DNA of 64,000 nucleotides, taken from assembly GCF_009467825.1 (NCBI RefSeq), contig NZ_WIOK01000017.1:1-64000 (forward strand). Direction: 5' to 3'. Shown here one piece after another: positions 27,185 through 35,802 of the stretch. Each line of letters opens with the position of its first letter. The first letter of the stretch is position 1. The translations under genes were made by a program, and so were the position numbers. A model generated the notes under the pieces. It saw only the letters and a program-made list of their open reading frames with translations. It did no database searches and was not told where the DNA came from. The DNA comes from Cyclobacterium xiamenense. GTDB taxonomy: Bacteria > Bacteroidota > Bacteroidia > Cytophagales > Cyclobacteriaceae.

Positions 27185-27392
27185 GGTCGGTTTTTGGATC
27201 GGGACAGTGCAGGTCGCCTGCGAATCATTATGGTAATTTATAGAATTTAATTATATTTTTATCCGTTTTTTGGTTAATTTTATGCTCCAAATCTAATAAA
27301 TAGTGCTTAATAATTTTGTGATCGACAATTTCGTTTGTAAGAAATTCAATTATTTGCATAGATTGGTTGAAGGGTAGCGAAAACAAAAAATA

Positions 27393-29108
27393 ATGGTCAA
27401 TTCGATCATGCCGCGGACGTTTTTTTATCGGCAAAAACTTTCTCATTGGAAAGTTTTTACCTGGATCGTTGCTGCCTTTTTGGTCAATCATCTATCTGCC
27501 TTTTCCCAAAGTCATGGCGGTGCCACCCGAATTTACACCGATTATGACGGCTTTTGGACATCGGCCACCGGCGCTATTAATCCCGTGCAACCGGACGACT
27601 CGCACCATTTGCTTGGATTTACCTGGCAAGGAACGGTTTATTCCACCGGGGTGAACGATTCACAAATGACATTGGAGGGCGTTTCCTATTCTCCCCAGGT
27701 ATACCAAGCCTTTCCGGTACGGAATGTGCAAGCGAAAAGTTCGGGGACGTATATTGGATTGGGTCAGATTTACGATGGAGTGAATGATGGAATTTCCAGT
27801 CCACCGCCTTTTTCTGTACCCCCAAACCTTGCTGGATTTCTTACAGATGGTCTTCAGGGTTTGGATTACGGTACCGGGGTAGCCAATGTTGCCGCAGGGA
27901 ATGTTATTTTCGATTTTTCGGGAATTATTGATCCCTTGCAGATAGGTGACGGAATTCCGGATATCCTGGTTACCCAGTTTGCAAACCCCAGTGGCACCCT
28001 GGATGAGATATTTCTTACCGATGCGTCCGGAAATCAGGTGGGTAATTCGCTGACCATTAATCACAATGGGATAGCGGTTTTGGGGCAATGGATAGCGGAT
28101 TTTTACGAATTGAATGGAAATTCGGCTGCATTTACCAATGAATCAAGGGACTTACGTTTGTGGGTGGCAGATCTCGAGTCCTTTGGTATCAACATGGGAA
28201 ACTACGAAACGGTGCGAAGCCTCCGGTACCGGCTAAATGGAAGTAGTGATTTGGCCTTTGCTGCTTACAAGGTAGGGGTCTTTGATATTGTTGCAGCGAA
28301 TAACGACGAAGGTGTCACCACGATGGAGGAACCAGTTGTCTTAAACGTTTTGGAAAACGATCTGCCAGAGGGTCTTTTGGATCCTACGTACCTGACCATT
28401 TTGGCACATCCGGCGAATGGCTCGCTGTCCGTGGACACGAATACCGGCACCATTTCCTACACACCCAATTCGGAGTTCTTTGGAATGGATCAGTTTACCT
28501 ACGAAATTTGTGGAGCCGGTGGTTTGCAATGCGACGAGGCCCTCGTTACCATAGAGGTTCAGCAAATATTCCTGCCGGTTGACCTATTGAATTTTTCCGG
28601 TACGGTACACCAGGGAAAGGGGATTGCATTGAAGTGGGCCACTGCTTCCGAAAAAAATTCCTGGTACTACCAGATACAATCGTCGACCGACGGTAAAAAC
28701 TGGGTCGTACAGGGAGAAGTGGAAGGAGCAGGGTTTTCGAGCAAAACCACTACCTATCGCCATTTTTTGCCCTTATCAGGAGATGGAAATGTCTTTTTTC
28801 GGCTTCGGCAGGTGGATCAGGATGGAAAGACCACCTACTCGGAGGTTTGGGCAGCAAATTTTGAACGAAGACAACCCAGGGAGTTGAAGGTGTATCCCAA
28901 TCCCTCCGATAGGGAGCTTTGGCTGGATGGGGGCGATTCTTGCGAGGAAGAAATTCGGATCTATGACCTATTTGGGCGGGAAAAGACAAATTTGATAAAA
29001 TGTGTCACCGACGCCCCCTGCCTGAATCGCCTGGAAATTGACCGCTTGCCACAGGGAATTTATATTGGCATTCGGGGCGAAGAGTTCTTTCGATTCGAAA
29101 AGAATTGA
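27393..29108 (+). CDS. Secreted T9SS client with cadherin-like domain
   Basis: A 571-residue protein. A signal peptide (LSHWKVFTWIVAAFLVNHLSAFSQ, about 16-39) precedes an unrecognised beta-rich region (40-285). An Ig/cadherin-like module (about 295-388) carries NVLENDLP and the typical GTISYTPNSEFFGMDQFTY. An FnIII-like stretch (about 395-485) and a type A T9SS sorting domain (KVYPNPSDRELWL to the end, with LPQGIYI) follow. It is exported through T9SS to the surface or medium. It may be an adhesin or structural protein; no catalytic motif was seen. It is monocistronic, with a short hairpin and T-run behind it. Confidence 0.78.
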   Translation: MVNSIMPRTFFYRQKLSHWKVFTWIVAAFLVNHLSAFSQSHGGATRIYTDYDGFWTSATGAINPVQPDDSHHLLGFTWQGTVYSTGVNDSQMTLEGVSYSPQVYQAFPVRNVQAKSSGTYIGLGQIYDGVNDGISSPPPFSVPPNLAGFLTDGLQGLDYGTGVANVAAGNVIFDFSGIIDPLQIGDGIPDILVTQFANPSGTLDEIFLTDASGNQVGNSLTINHNGIAVLGQWIADFYELNGNSAAFTNESRDLRLWVADLESFGINMGNYETVRSLRYRLNGSSDLAFAAYKVGVFDIVAANNDEGVTTMEEPVVLNVLENDLPEGLLDPTYLTILAHPANGSLSVDTNTGTISYTPNSEFFGMDQFTYEICGAGGLQCDEALVTIEVQQIFLPVDLLNFSGTVHQGKGIALKWATASEKNSWYYQIQSSTDGKNWVVQGEVEGAGFSSKTTTYRHFLPLSGDGNVFFRLRQVDQDGKTTYSEVWAANFERRQPRELKVYPNPSDRELWLDGGDSCEEEIRIYDLFGREKTNLIKCVTDAPCLNRLEIDRLPQGIYIGIRGEEFFRFEKN

Positions 29109-29159
29109 TTGACTCAAGGGTGAGAAGCTGGAATGGGCAATTTTTTTTGTAGATTTAAC

Positions 29160-29178
29160 CGCCTATCGGGCGTTTTTT
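29160..29178 (+). terminator. Weak terminator of the cadherin-like gene
   Basis: A four-base CGCC/GGCG stem with a five-base loop (29160-29172) is followed by TTTTTT. The stem is short, so readthrough into the isomerase-like gene at 29214 is plausible. Confidence 0.45.
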
Positions 29179-29213
29179 CGATCAAATAACCATTCCATGT
29201 TTCCCAAAAACAC

Positions 29214-30137
29214 ATGAAGACCAACAGAAGAAATGTAGTGAAGTGTATGGGCCTGGGTGCCCTGGGAGCATTTGCTCCGGCTCCCGCCTTTTCCAGTTCC
29301 CCAAAGAAATCTACGTTTAGTTATTGCCTAAACACCAGTACCATCCGCGGTCAGCAGCCGGGACTGCTTCGGTACATAGAGATTGCTGCAGAAGCCGGAT
29401 ACGATGGTATCGAGGTCTGGGTAGACGATGTAAAGAAGTTTCTTTCGGAAGGACACAGTACAGAAGCATTAAAGCAACTCTTTCGGCAGCATGGGCTCCG
29501 CGTGGAAAATGCCATTGGATTTGCTCCCTGGATGGCTTCCGATGAATCCAAAAGCAAGGCAGGTTTTCGGCAGATGGAGGAAGAAATGAACATGCTTGCA
29601 GAAATAGGCTGCTACAGGGTAGCCGCACCGGGTATTGGGGCGGAGGCACCAGTCGATTTGATGGCGGCTGGGAGAAAATACAAGGCGTTATTGGATTTGG
29701 GTAGAAAGACGGGCGTGATGCCCCAACTTGAGTTTTGGGGGGCCTTTGCACCCTTTCATCACCTGGGTCAGATTTTGATGGTGGCAGCGGTGGCCAATGA
29801 TCCGGATGTTCGATTGCTTCCAGATGTGTATCATTTGTACCGGGGAGGGTCCGGGTTTGATGGATTGAAACTCATTCATGGTCAAGCCATCGAAATATTC
29901 CATATGAACGATTACCCGGCCTCCATTCCACGCGAGGAGCAGCAGGACAGGGACCGCGTTTATCCTGGGGATGGTGTGGCACCTTTGTCGCAAATACTTC
30001 GCGATCTGAGGGAAATGGGCGGAGACAAAGTCCTTTCACTGGAACTTTTTAATCCCTCTTATTGGGAAAGGGATCCGTTGGAAGTGGCAAAAACAGGACT
30101 CTTGAAGATGAAAAACGCCGTAAAGGCGTCTTCCTGA
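29214..30137 (+). CDS. Exported sugar phosphate isomerase/epimerase-like TIM-barrel protein
   Basis: A 307-residue protein of the xylose isomerase-like/AP-endonuclease-2 superfamily. The N-terminus MKTNRRNVVKCMGLGALGAF has a twin-arginine-like RR and a hydrophobic stretch, suggesting Tat export or lipid attachment. Barrel motifs include EAGYDGIEVWVDD, GCYRVAAPGIGAEAP, LEFWG, LLPDVYHLYRGG, IFHMNDYP and SLELFNPSYW, where Glu, Asp and His metal ligands sit in this fold. Related enzymes include hydroxypyruvate isomerase and inosose dehydratase; the substrate is unknown. Confidence 0.82.
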   Translation: MKTNRRNVVKCMGLGALGAFAPAPAFSSSPKKSTFSYCLNTSTIRGQQPGLLRYIEIAAEAGYDGIEVWVDDVKKFLSEGHSTEALKQLFRQHGLRVENAIGFAPWMASDESKSKAGFRQMEEEMNMLAEIGCYRVAAPGIGAEAPVDLMAAGRKYKALLDLGRKTGVMPQLEFWGAFAPFHHLGQILMVAAVANDPDVRLLPDVYHLYRGGSGFDGLKLIHGQAIEIFHMNDYPASIPREEQQDRDRVYPGDGVAPLSQILRDLREMGGDKVLSLELFNPSYWERDPLEVAKTGLLKMKNAVKASS

Positions 30138-30153
30138 GGGCTGCCGCCAGGCT

Positions 30154-30196
30154 AGTCACAAAAAAAGGCGGTTGCAAACCGCCTTTTTTTGTGACT
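30154..30196. terminator. Bidirectional terminator with a perfect 20-base inverted repeat
   Basis: Arms 30154-30173 and 30177-30196 are exact reverse complements around GCA. Each includes GGCGGTT and a run of seven A or T. Both strands read a GC-rich stem followed by seven T, so it stops the rightward isomerase-like gene and the leftward DUF6600-like gene. Confidence 0.92.
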
Positions 30197-30204
30197 ACAA
30201 TCGA

Positions 30205-31674
30205 CTAGTTACCTCTTCGGGAGCGCTGACTGGAAGCTGCAGGCGCGCTGCGTTGGGTTCTTGGCGTAGAAGGCGCCACCCTGTGCGGTGTTCCGCTACT
30301 ACCCCTGTTTTGGTAGGTTCGGGTAGAACGGGTAGCCGGTGCGCTTCTAAGGGTTCTGTTTTGGCTAGCCGGTGCCGAACTCCTCATTCGGGTGGTATTT
30401 TCAGGCTTTGCTGTCCGAACCTGGCCTTGGGCCGGTCGGCTGCGCTGTATCGTTGGCGCAGCAGATCTAGTGTTTCGTTGTACCGTAGACGGCTGTCTGC
30501 TGGCGTTTACCCGTGGTTGAGAAGGGGCGGATCTAACCGTGGGCTGTGAAGGTGCACTGCTCCGAGGAGCGACGGTCGTAGTCCTGGACCGGGCATAGGG
30601 TTGGGATCGTTGCGATGCGGGTGCCTCTTTTCGATTCGGGCTAACGGCTCGGTTTGTATAGGTGGCGCCCCCGCGCGTGCCGCCGGTATCGGACCCAATT
30701 CGTGCGGGAGATACCGCCTGATTGCTCCGTGCTGACCGGCTGTCCCGAATATTCCCGTCTTTGAGTGTTTCGGATCTCACGGTATTTGCCGGTGTGCTAC
30801 CGGGTACTATTGCCCTTCTTTCCGGTTGAACCCGTTCTGCGTTTCTGCTACGGTACTCGGTGGAAGGGATATAGTTTCTCGGCCTGGCCTGAGCCTGGCT
30901 GTTACGACTTCGCGCCTGTTCAGGCTGTATCCGAGGTCGGTATAACTCTATGTTGTTGTTGCTTACGGCGGTTCTTCCAGGTCTTCGTCCTTCCCTTACC
31001 TGGAATACCGGTACGTCTCGTCGGGTTACCTGCTGCAACTCTCGTCTACTTGGCCCGGCAATGTAGTTCTGATTGTTGTAGACATAAGTATTGTTGATCA
31101 CCGTCGTTTGCTGGTAGATGACGTTGACGTTTCTACCCGGCAGGTAATAGCGGAAAAGGTTTCGGCTTAGCAAGCGTCGCCTTGGAACAAATACCCAATG
31201 GCTGTATACAGGAAATCGAAACGAGGTGTAGAAGCTAACCCGTGGTCCCAGGGGAAACCATCCATAGTATCCACTCCCGGTTCTCCAATTGACCCAGGCG
31301 GGCCCCCATTCGTACCCAGGAATCCAGGCCCACCCATAAAGGTCACTAAAGAACCACCTTCCATAGTGGAAGGGCGCCCAGCCCCAATCGTAATGGGAGA
31401 CCCAGGTATTGCCGTAGGTCGACATGACCCAATGTCCATTGGTCCGGTAGGGTTGAAAGCCCCGTTCGGCGTATGGAATCCATATAAACCCATAATGCGG
31501 GTCCTCTACCCAGTCTCCATAGGGACTAAGCTCTTCATAGAAAACCTGAAAGGAAACAGCAAACGGAGAAGCCTGGCTAGTCCTGTTTCCGGCAAACAAA
31601 AACAGCAACATACCCACAATGACAAACCCTACAAATTTCTCCGAAAGCGATGAATTGATTCTGAACGTTTTCAT
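30205..31674 (-). CDS. DUF6600-like exported protein with arginine-rich disordered tail
   Basis: A 489-residue protein. The start at 31674 gives a signal-like segment (LSEKFVGFVIVGMLLFLFAGN). Residues about 35-170 are extremely rich in Trp, Tyr and Gly (SPYGDWVEDPHYGFIWIPY, GHWVMSTYGNTWVSHYDWGW, YGWAWIPGYEWGPAWV), the pattern of DUF6600/YXWGXW-type proteins. From about 195 to the end the chain is a low-complexity Arg/Ser/Thr/Pro/Gln tail, strongly basic and probably disordered. It may bind polyanions or sit in the cell envelope; the function is unknown. The frame is open further upstream to 31743, without a signal peptide. Confidence 0.72.
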   Translation of the reverse strand: MKTFRINSSLSEKFVGFVIVGMLLFLFAGNRTSQASPFAVSFQVFYEELSPYGDWVEDPHYGFIWIPYAERGFQPYRTNGHWVMSTYGNTWVSHYDWGWAPFHYGRWFFSDLYGWAWIPGYEWGPAWVNWRTGSGYYGWFPLGPRVSFYTSFRFPVYSHWVFVPRRRLLSRNLFRYYLPGRNVNVIYQQTTVINNTYVYNNQNYIAGPSRRELQQVTRRDVPVFQVREGRRPGRTAVSNNNIELYRPRIQPEQARSRNSQAQARPRNYIPSTEYRSRNAERVQPERRAIVPGSTPANTVRSETLKDGNIRDSRSARSNQAVSPARIGSDTGGTRGGATYTNRAVSPNRKEAPASQRSQPYARSRTTTVAPRSSAPSQPTVRSAPSQPRVNASRQPSTVQRNTRSAAPTIQRSRPAQGQVRTAKPENTTRMRSSAPASQNRTLRSAPATRSTRTYQNRGSSGTPHRVAPSTPRTQRSAPAASSQRSRRGN

Positions 31675-31811
31675 GGCGCATAACAATTTGTTGTTAGGAA
31701 TGTATACGGCAATAAGTGTACCATGTTTCGCTAATGGATTCATTACAAAATATTATATTGAAAAAATAGATTTTTAATACTAAAAAATAGGATGGTGCAC
31801 AAAAAAAATCA

Positions 31812-31835
31812 CAAAAAAAGCTGGATTTACCAGCT
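31812..31835 (-). terminator. Terminator of the Lacal_2735-type gene
   Basis: AGCTGG (31819-31824) pairs with CCAGCT (31830-31835) around five bases. On the minus strand it is followed by a run of T residues (31819-31813). It starts three bases after the stop region of the 55-residue gene. Confidence 0.7.
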
Positions 31836-31837
31836 AA

Positions 31838-32005
31838 TTATTTCTTGAGGGCGTCTATCTTTTTTGCAACCTCTTCGGCTTGCGCCATCAGGTCATCTGC
31901 CAGGGCTCTGTTTTGGTGAGAGGCTTTGTGGGCTTTCTCCATCAGGCTTTTATAGGTTTCCTGTAATTTTTCTACTTCCGATTTTTTCTTGAATAGACCA
32001 AACAT
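31838..32005 (-). CDS. Lacal_2735-family small protein
   Basis: A 55-residue protein, MFGLFKKKSEVEKLQETYKS and onward, that is highly charged and helical with no membrane segment. It resembles the Lacal_2735 family, short Bacteroidota proteins of unknown function. The ATG at 32005 was chosen although the frame is open to 32173, because the upstream part overlaps the MORN-like gene and has no family character. It lies 46 bases after the MORN-like gene. Confidence 0.8.
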   Translation of the reverse strand: MFGLFKKKSEVEKLQETYKSLMEKAHKASHQNRALADDLMAQAEEVAKKIDALKK

Positions 32006-32051
32006 ATCTTCTTTTTCTATAAAAACCGCGATGCGCGCAGTTTGTTCGGAA

Positions 32052-33635
32052 TTAGTTGAAATCCTGAAACAAATCGCTTTCCTCAGGGATATTTTCCGGC
32101 ACGACCTCGTCTTCTTTGAAGTTGATGATGTCTTCCAGATTCCCTGAGCGGGTAAAATACTTCCAGGCCCCATTTTTCTTTCCTTCCACCATCTGTCCCT
32201 CGGAAGCTAGTTTTCCGTTGTCGTGGTAGTATTTCCAGGTGCCTTCTGCTTTCCCGGACTTATAATTGCCCTCCGATTCCTTTTGCCCATTGATGTAGTA
32301 TGTCAGCCGGGTACCGTTGCCGTCGGTCAATGTTCCGGCGTCCAGTGTTTCGGTACCTTCGTAATTATTGTATTCACTGACGTTCATTAGTCTGCCAAAC
32401 TCCCAGGTTTCTTCCTGGGTAAGTTGCTTGTTGTCGTAAAATAGGCCCCACATGCCGTCTTCTTTCCCAAGCAAATAGCTTCCGACTGACTTTAGCTGCC
32501 CTCCGTCGTAGTAGTAAAACCACTGTCCGGTCTCGTTTCCAAGTTGGTAGCTGCCCTCCGCTATGAGAATGCCTATTTTGTTAAAGTACTTCCAAAGCCC
32601 CGACTTGAGATCGTTTTTATATTCACCGATGGAATAGAGTTTTCCTTCCGGATAGTAACTTTTCCATACGCCTGTACGAAAGCCATTTTCGTATTGTCCC
32701 CGAACGGAAGGCTTGCCGTTGCTGTGGTTTTCGATGTAGTCGCCGACCGGTACGCCCAGGTCGTAGGTAACCTTTTTAGATAAGGATTTATCCGGGAAAA
32801 ACTCCTCCCACATTCCTACCGGAATGTTGTTTTCGTATTTCTCCGTGCGAGCGACCCGTCGGTTTTCGTAATAATAGGTCCAGGTACCGGTTTTATTCCC
32901 CGAATCGTCAAAATTTTTCTCGGATTCTTTGATCCCCGTATCCGGAAAGAAACTCACCCATTCGCCCACTTTCTTACCTGCTTCGTAGGTGCCTTCTTCC
33001 TGGATTCTACCGGAGGGAGAGTACCGCTTGAATTCGCCGTGCGGTTGGTTGTTTTGGTAGGAGGTTTCGACAACTAACTCGCCAAACGGCGAGAATTCCT
33101 TGTACTCCCCATCCTTTACGCCTTCCTTGTAGCTTAATTCTACTGCTTTTTTTCCGTTTTCGTAATAAAAAACCCAGGTGCCCGTTCGCTTACCAGCAGC
33201 GTAGTCTCCCTCTATTTTCACCTGCCCGGGGTTGAAAAACCCGTTTTCACCGCGATTTCCGTAGTATTCTTTGTAAGGGCCAATCAATACGCTATCCTGG
33301 TATACGGCTTGCTTAATCAGTGTTCCAAACAGGTCGAATTCCTGGTAGTTGCCGTTCAGGAGGTTGTCTTTGTACTCCGCTACAATTCTCCGTTGCTTGT
33401 TTCCAAAGTAGCTGATCCAGGGTCCATCCTTAACTCCGTTGTCAAAAGTGCCTTGCTGGATCAGGGCCTTGGTTCTTGGGTGGATGAATTTCCAAAGGCC
33501 GTCCATTTTATTGTTCACCATGAGCCCACTGCCCATAAGGGTGGAATCCTTGTTGTACAGGTTGACCATTTGACCTTGTCCAAAAGCGAATTCCATAAAA
33601 AAGACGGTGGCGAGACAGGCAAATAGGTATTTCAT
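32052..33635 (-). CDS. Exported MORN-like (YwqK-type) repeat protein
   Basis: A 527-residue protein with a signal peptide (MKYLFACLATVFFMEFAFGQ) and then close to twenty degenerate repeats of about 23 residues built on G-x-W-x-x-Y and Y-x-x-G-x (GTWVFYYENGKKAVELSYKE, GEWVSFFPDTGIKESEKNF and so on). These are MORN variants of the YwqK antitoxin-like group. A fully periplasmic or surface beta-repeat stalk is likely, perhaps for binding membrane or partner proteins. No toxin partner is next to it. The start at 33635 is set by the signal peptide. Confidence 0.85.
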   Translation of the reverse strand: MKYLFACLATVFFMEFAFGQGQMVNLYNKDSTLMGSGLMVNNKMDGLWKFIHPRTKALIQQGTFDNGVKDGPWISYFGNKQRRIVAEYKDNLLNGNYQEFDLFGTLIKQAVYQDSVLIGPYKEYYGNRGENGFFNPGQVKIEGDYAAGKRTGTWVFYYENGKKAVELSYKEGVKDGEYKEFSPFGELVVETSYQNNQPHGEFKRYSPSGRIQEEGTYEAGKKVGEWVSFFPDTGIKESEKNFDDSGNKTGTWTYYYENRRVARTEKYENNIPVGMWEEFFPDKSLSKKVTYDLGVPVGDYIENHSNGKPSVRGQYENGFRTGVWKSYYPEGKLYSIGEYKNDLKSGLWKYFNKIGILIAEGSYQLGNETGQWFYYYDGGQLKSVGSYLLGKEDGMWGLFYDNKQLTQEETWEFGRLMNVSEYNNYEGTETLDAGTLTDGNGTRLTYYINGQKESEGNYKSGKAEGTWKYYHDNGKLASEGQMVEGKKNGAWKYFTRSGNLEDIINFKEDEVVPENIPEESDLFQDFN

Positions 33636-33802
33636 GAGCGATTTCAATCGATTTATAAAGGTCTTACGGATTGGGCCCGTTCTTGGTTCCAATTTACGGG
33701 ATATAGTTAAAAAACTTTATTTAGTTTGGAAAAACTTTCCGGGTTTTTGTTTTTTTATCGTTTTAGTCGATTTTTTCTTGTTTTTGATTGCTAGGCTACC
33801 TT

Positions 33803-34366
33803 CTATTTCCGAAGCAGGGAATACAACCGCTTGATCTCCAGTGATACATCCTGTATCACCTGGTCTGGCTCGGTAATCGGCAGGGTTTTGATCAACTGAA
33901 GGTGGGAATAGTGGAGCAGGTGTTCCGGCAGGTATTGGACCTCAAAGGGCTCCATTTTATCCTGGTCGATGATTTGCTGGTAGTTCCACCGATCGGCTTT
34001 GCAGAGGTTAAACTCGTACTGCGTTAATTTTTCTACCTGGGATGTCCGAAGAAAGGGGTGTATCCGGCCAAGGTAGAGTTGGAGAAATAGGCCTCTTCCC
34101 CACCAATGCAATACCCGAATATTCAGGCCAGATTCCGGATCAAAGTCCCGAATGATATCCAGCACCTGGTAGGGGCAGTGCTGCAGTTCGTTTCCCTTGC
34201 TGATTTTTATTCCTTTTTGACCTGCGTGGATTTCCGTCAAATCAACCGACCCGACCCGATTGCCTACTTCTGAAAAAATAGTCACAAATAGTTTTTTAGC
34301 AGCACTGATTTTTTCAAAAAGTTCCCGTTCCCGGGTAATGGAAAGCAATGAGGCGAAGCTGTACAT
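33803..34366 (-). CDS. Protein of unknown function downstream of a FabH paralogue
   Basis: A 187-residue soluble protein; I do not recognise it. The start at 34366 (MYSFASLLSITRERELFEKI) avoids overlap with the preceding gene, which ends at 34380. It is mixed alpha/beta with an aromatic patch (IRVLHWWGRGLFLQLYLGRI) and an acidic C-terminus. There is no signal peptide or membrane helix. The 13-base gap to the ketoacyl synthase suggests one transcript, so a role in lipid or secondary metabolism is possible but not shown. Confidence 0.65.
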   Translation of the reverse strand: MYSFASLLSITRERELFEKISAAKKLFVTIFSEVGNRVGSVDLTEIHAGQKGIKISKGNELQHCPYQVLDIIRDFDPESGLNIRVLHWWGRGLFLQLYLGRIHPFLRTSQVEKLTQYEFNLCKADRWNYQQIIDQDKMEPFEVQYLPEHLLHYSHLQLIKTLPITEPDQVIQDVSLEIKRLYSLLRK

Positions 34367-34379
34367 GGTATTTATTTCG

Positions 34380-35378
34380 TTACCAGCGAATGAGCGCCGA
34401 TGCCCAGGTAAACCCGCTCCCAAATGCGGCCAGGCAAATCAGGTCCTGCGGATGAATTTTTTCTTGGATCAAGGCTTCCGAAATCGCTATGGGAATGGTC
34501 GCTGCGGTGGTGTTGCCATAATGGGTGATGTTGTTGTAGACTTGCCGGTCTTCCAGACCCAGCTTGGCCTGTATGTATTGGCTTATGCGCAAGTTTGCCT
34601 GGTGCGGAATGAGCAAATCCAGGTCTTTTGGTTCTTTTTTGTTGGCCTGTAGCGCTTCCCGGATAACCTCGTCAAACCGCACGACCGCATGCTTGAAAAC
34701 GGCATTGCCATTCATTGATAGGTTGAACGATCCTGAATCAATTAATTCCTTCGATATGCGCGTTTCCCGGCTGCTTCCCGGGTCTTTTACATACAGTTCT
34801 TCCGCATGATCCCCGTCCGCATGCAGGTGGGTTGAGAGAATACCTCGTTCGGGTTCATCGGTGGCCTCCAGGACGACAGCGCCGGCACCGTCTGCAAAAA
34901 TAACTGCGGAGGAGCGCCCTTCGTCACTTTTGTCCAGTGCAGAGGATTGGATTTCTGCCCCCACTACCAGAATTCGCCGGTACATACCGGTCTTGATAAA
35001 CTGGTCGGCGATCGAAAGCGCGTAGATAAAACCCGAGCAGGCATTTCGTATATCCAGAGCACCGATTCCCTGCAGCCCAAGTTCCCGCTGCAACAGCACG
35101 CCGTTTCCGGGAATGAAATAGTCTGGAGTGATGGTCGCGAATACGATGAAATCAATGGCCTTGGCTGTCAATCCGGCGTTTCTGAGGGCCATTTCCGAGG
35201 CTTCTTTGGCCATGCTGGTTACCGTTTCCTTTCCCGGAGTAAACCACCTTCGTTCCCGGATACCTGTGCGTTCGACGATCCAAGCGTCATTGGTATTCAT
35301 CATGGTGGAAAGATCCTCGTTGGTCACGATTCGCTCAGGGAGGTAGTGTCCTGCTCCGGTAATTCGGGAATGCTTCAT
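34380..35378 (-). CDS. 3-oxoacyl-ACP synthase III (FabH family)
   Basis: A 332-residue thiolase-fold condensing enzyme. The Cys-His-Asn triad is visible in RNACSGFIYAL (C about 113), LIPHQANLRI and NNITHYGNTTAAT. FabH starts fatty acid synthesis by joining acyl-CoA with malonyl-ACP. The gene stands apart from fab and plsX genes, beside an unknown protein, so it may be a second, specialised paralogue. I leave the symbol empty for that reason. Confidence 0.9.
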   Translation of the reverse strand: MKHSRITGAGHYLPERIVTNEDLSTMMNTNDAWIVERTGIRERRWFTPGKETVTSMAKEASEMALRNAGLTAKAIDFIVFATITPDYFIPGNGVLLQRELGLQGIGALDIRNACSGFIYALSIADQFIKTGMYRRILVVGAEIQSSALDKSDEGRSSAVIFADGAGAVVLEATDEPERGILSTHLHADGDHAEELYVKDPGSSRETRISKELIDSGSFNLSMNGNAVFKHAVVRFDEVIREALQANKKEPKDLDLLIPHQANLRISQYIQAKLGLEDRQVYNNITHYGNTTAATIPIAISEALIQEKIHPQDLICLAAFGSGFTWASALIRW

Positions 35379-35802
35379 GTTTCGGAATGGCGATTTCTTT
35401 TCTTGGCAAATAGGGCAAATTTAATGTAAAAATCAATTTTGGCATTGATTATGAAATCGGACCCTCGGAAAAGTGGCTTGATTCACCCCGTTATTGCTGC
35501 TCATACTGAAATAATAGCGAATAGAATTTTGTTTGATGGCGGTTTATTCCAAGCTGCTTTTTTGACGTTCATTTGGTGATAATTGAATGTTAATTGATTC
35601 AGCGACGTTTAGGCAGAAATTTGACCGTTGGGACTGTAAAAAGTATTTTTATCCCTTCTTGTTTTTTGAAATTAAATTTTGTTTATTTTAAAAAATACAC
35701 ATAAATCAGAAAAATATATTGGTGTATTTAAAATACAAATTAGATTATTTGTAATCATTAAATACATTAAAAAGGCAATAAGTTTCTTTTTTTTACGAAT
35801 AA
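35379..35802. other. 424-base AT-rich intergenic region before the lyase gene
   Basis: Divergent promoters of the FabH paralogue and the secreted lyase lie here. The right part (35640-35800) is very AT-rich and contains the operator-like palindrome at 35723-35737 plus a second inverted repeat, TACAAAT-N6-ATTTGTA, at 35734-35753. A 42-codon open frame at 35451 has no recognisable features. Confidence 0.6.
35723..35737. promoter_or_regulatory. Operator-like palindrome TGTATTT-A-AAATACA
   Basis: A perfect 15-base palindrome 66-80 bases before the first possible lyase start. It is the same, apart from the centre base, as the one before the wzc operon at 51066-51080. A second inverted repeat overlaps its right edge. 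This fits a dimeric DNA-binding protein; which regulator is unknown. Confidence 0.55.

Noticed and set aside
31198-31653. 151-codon rightward open frame over the DUF6600-like gene
   Set aside because: Proline/glycine-rich only because it is antisense to Trp/Tyr/Gly codons.
35451-35579. 42-codon rightward frame before the lyase gene
   Set aside because: No homology-like features, no promoter match and no ribosome site; could be a chance frame.
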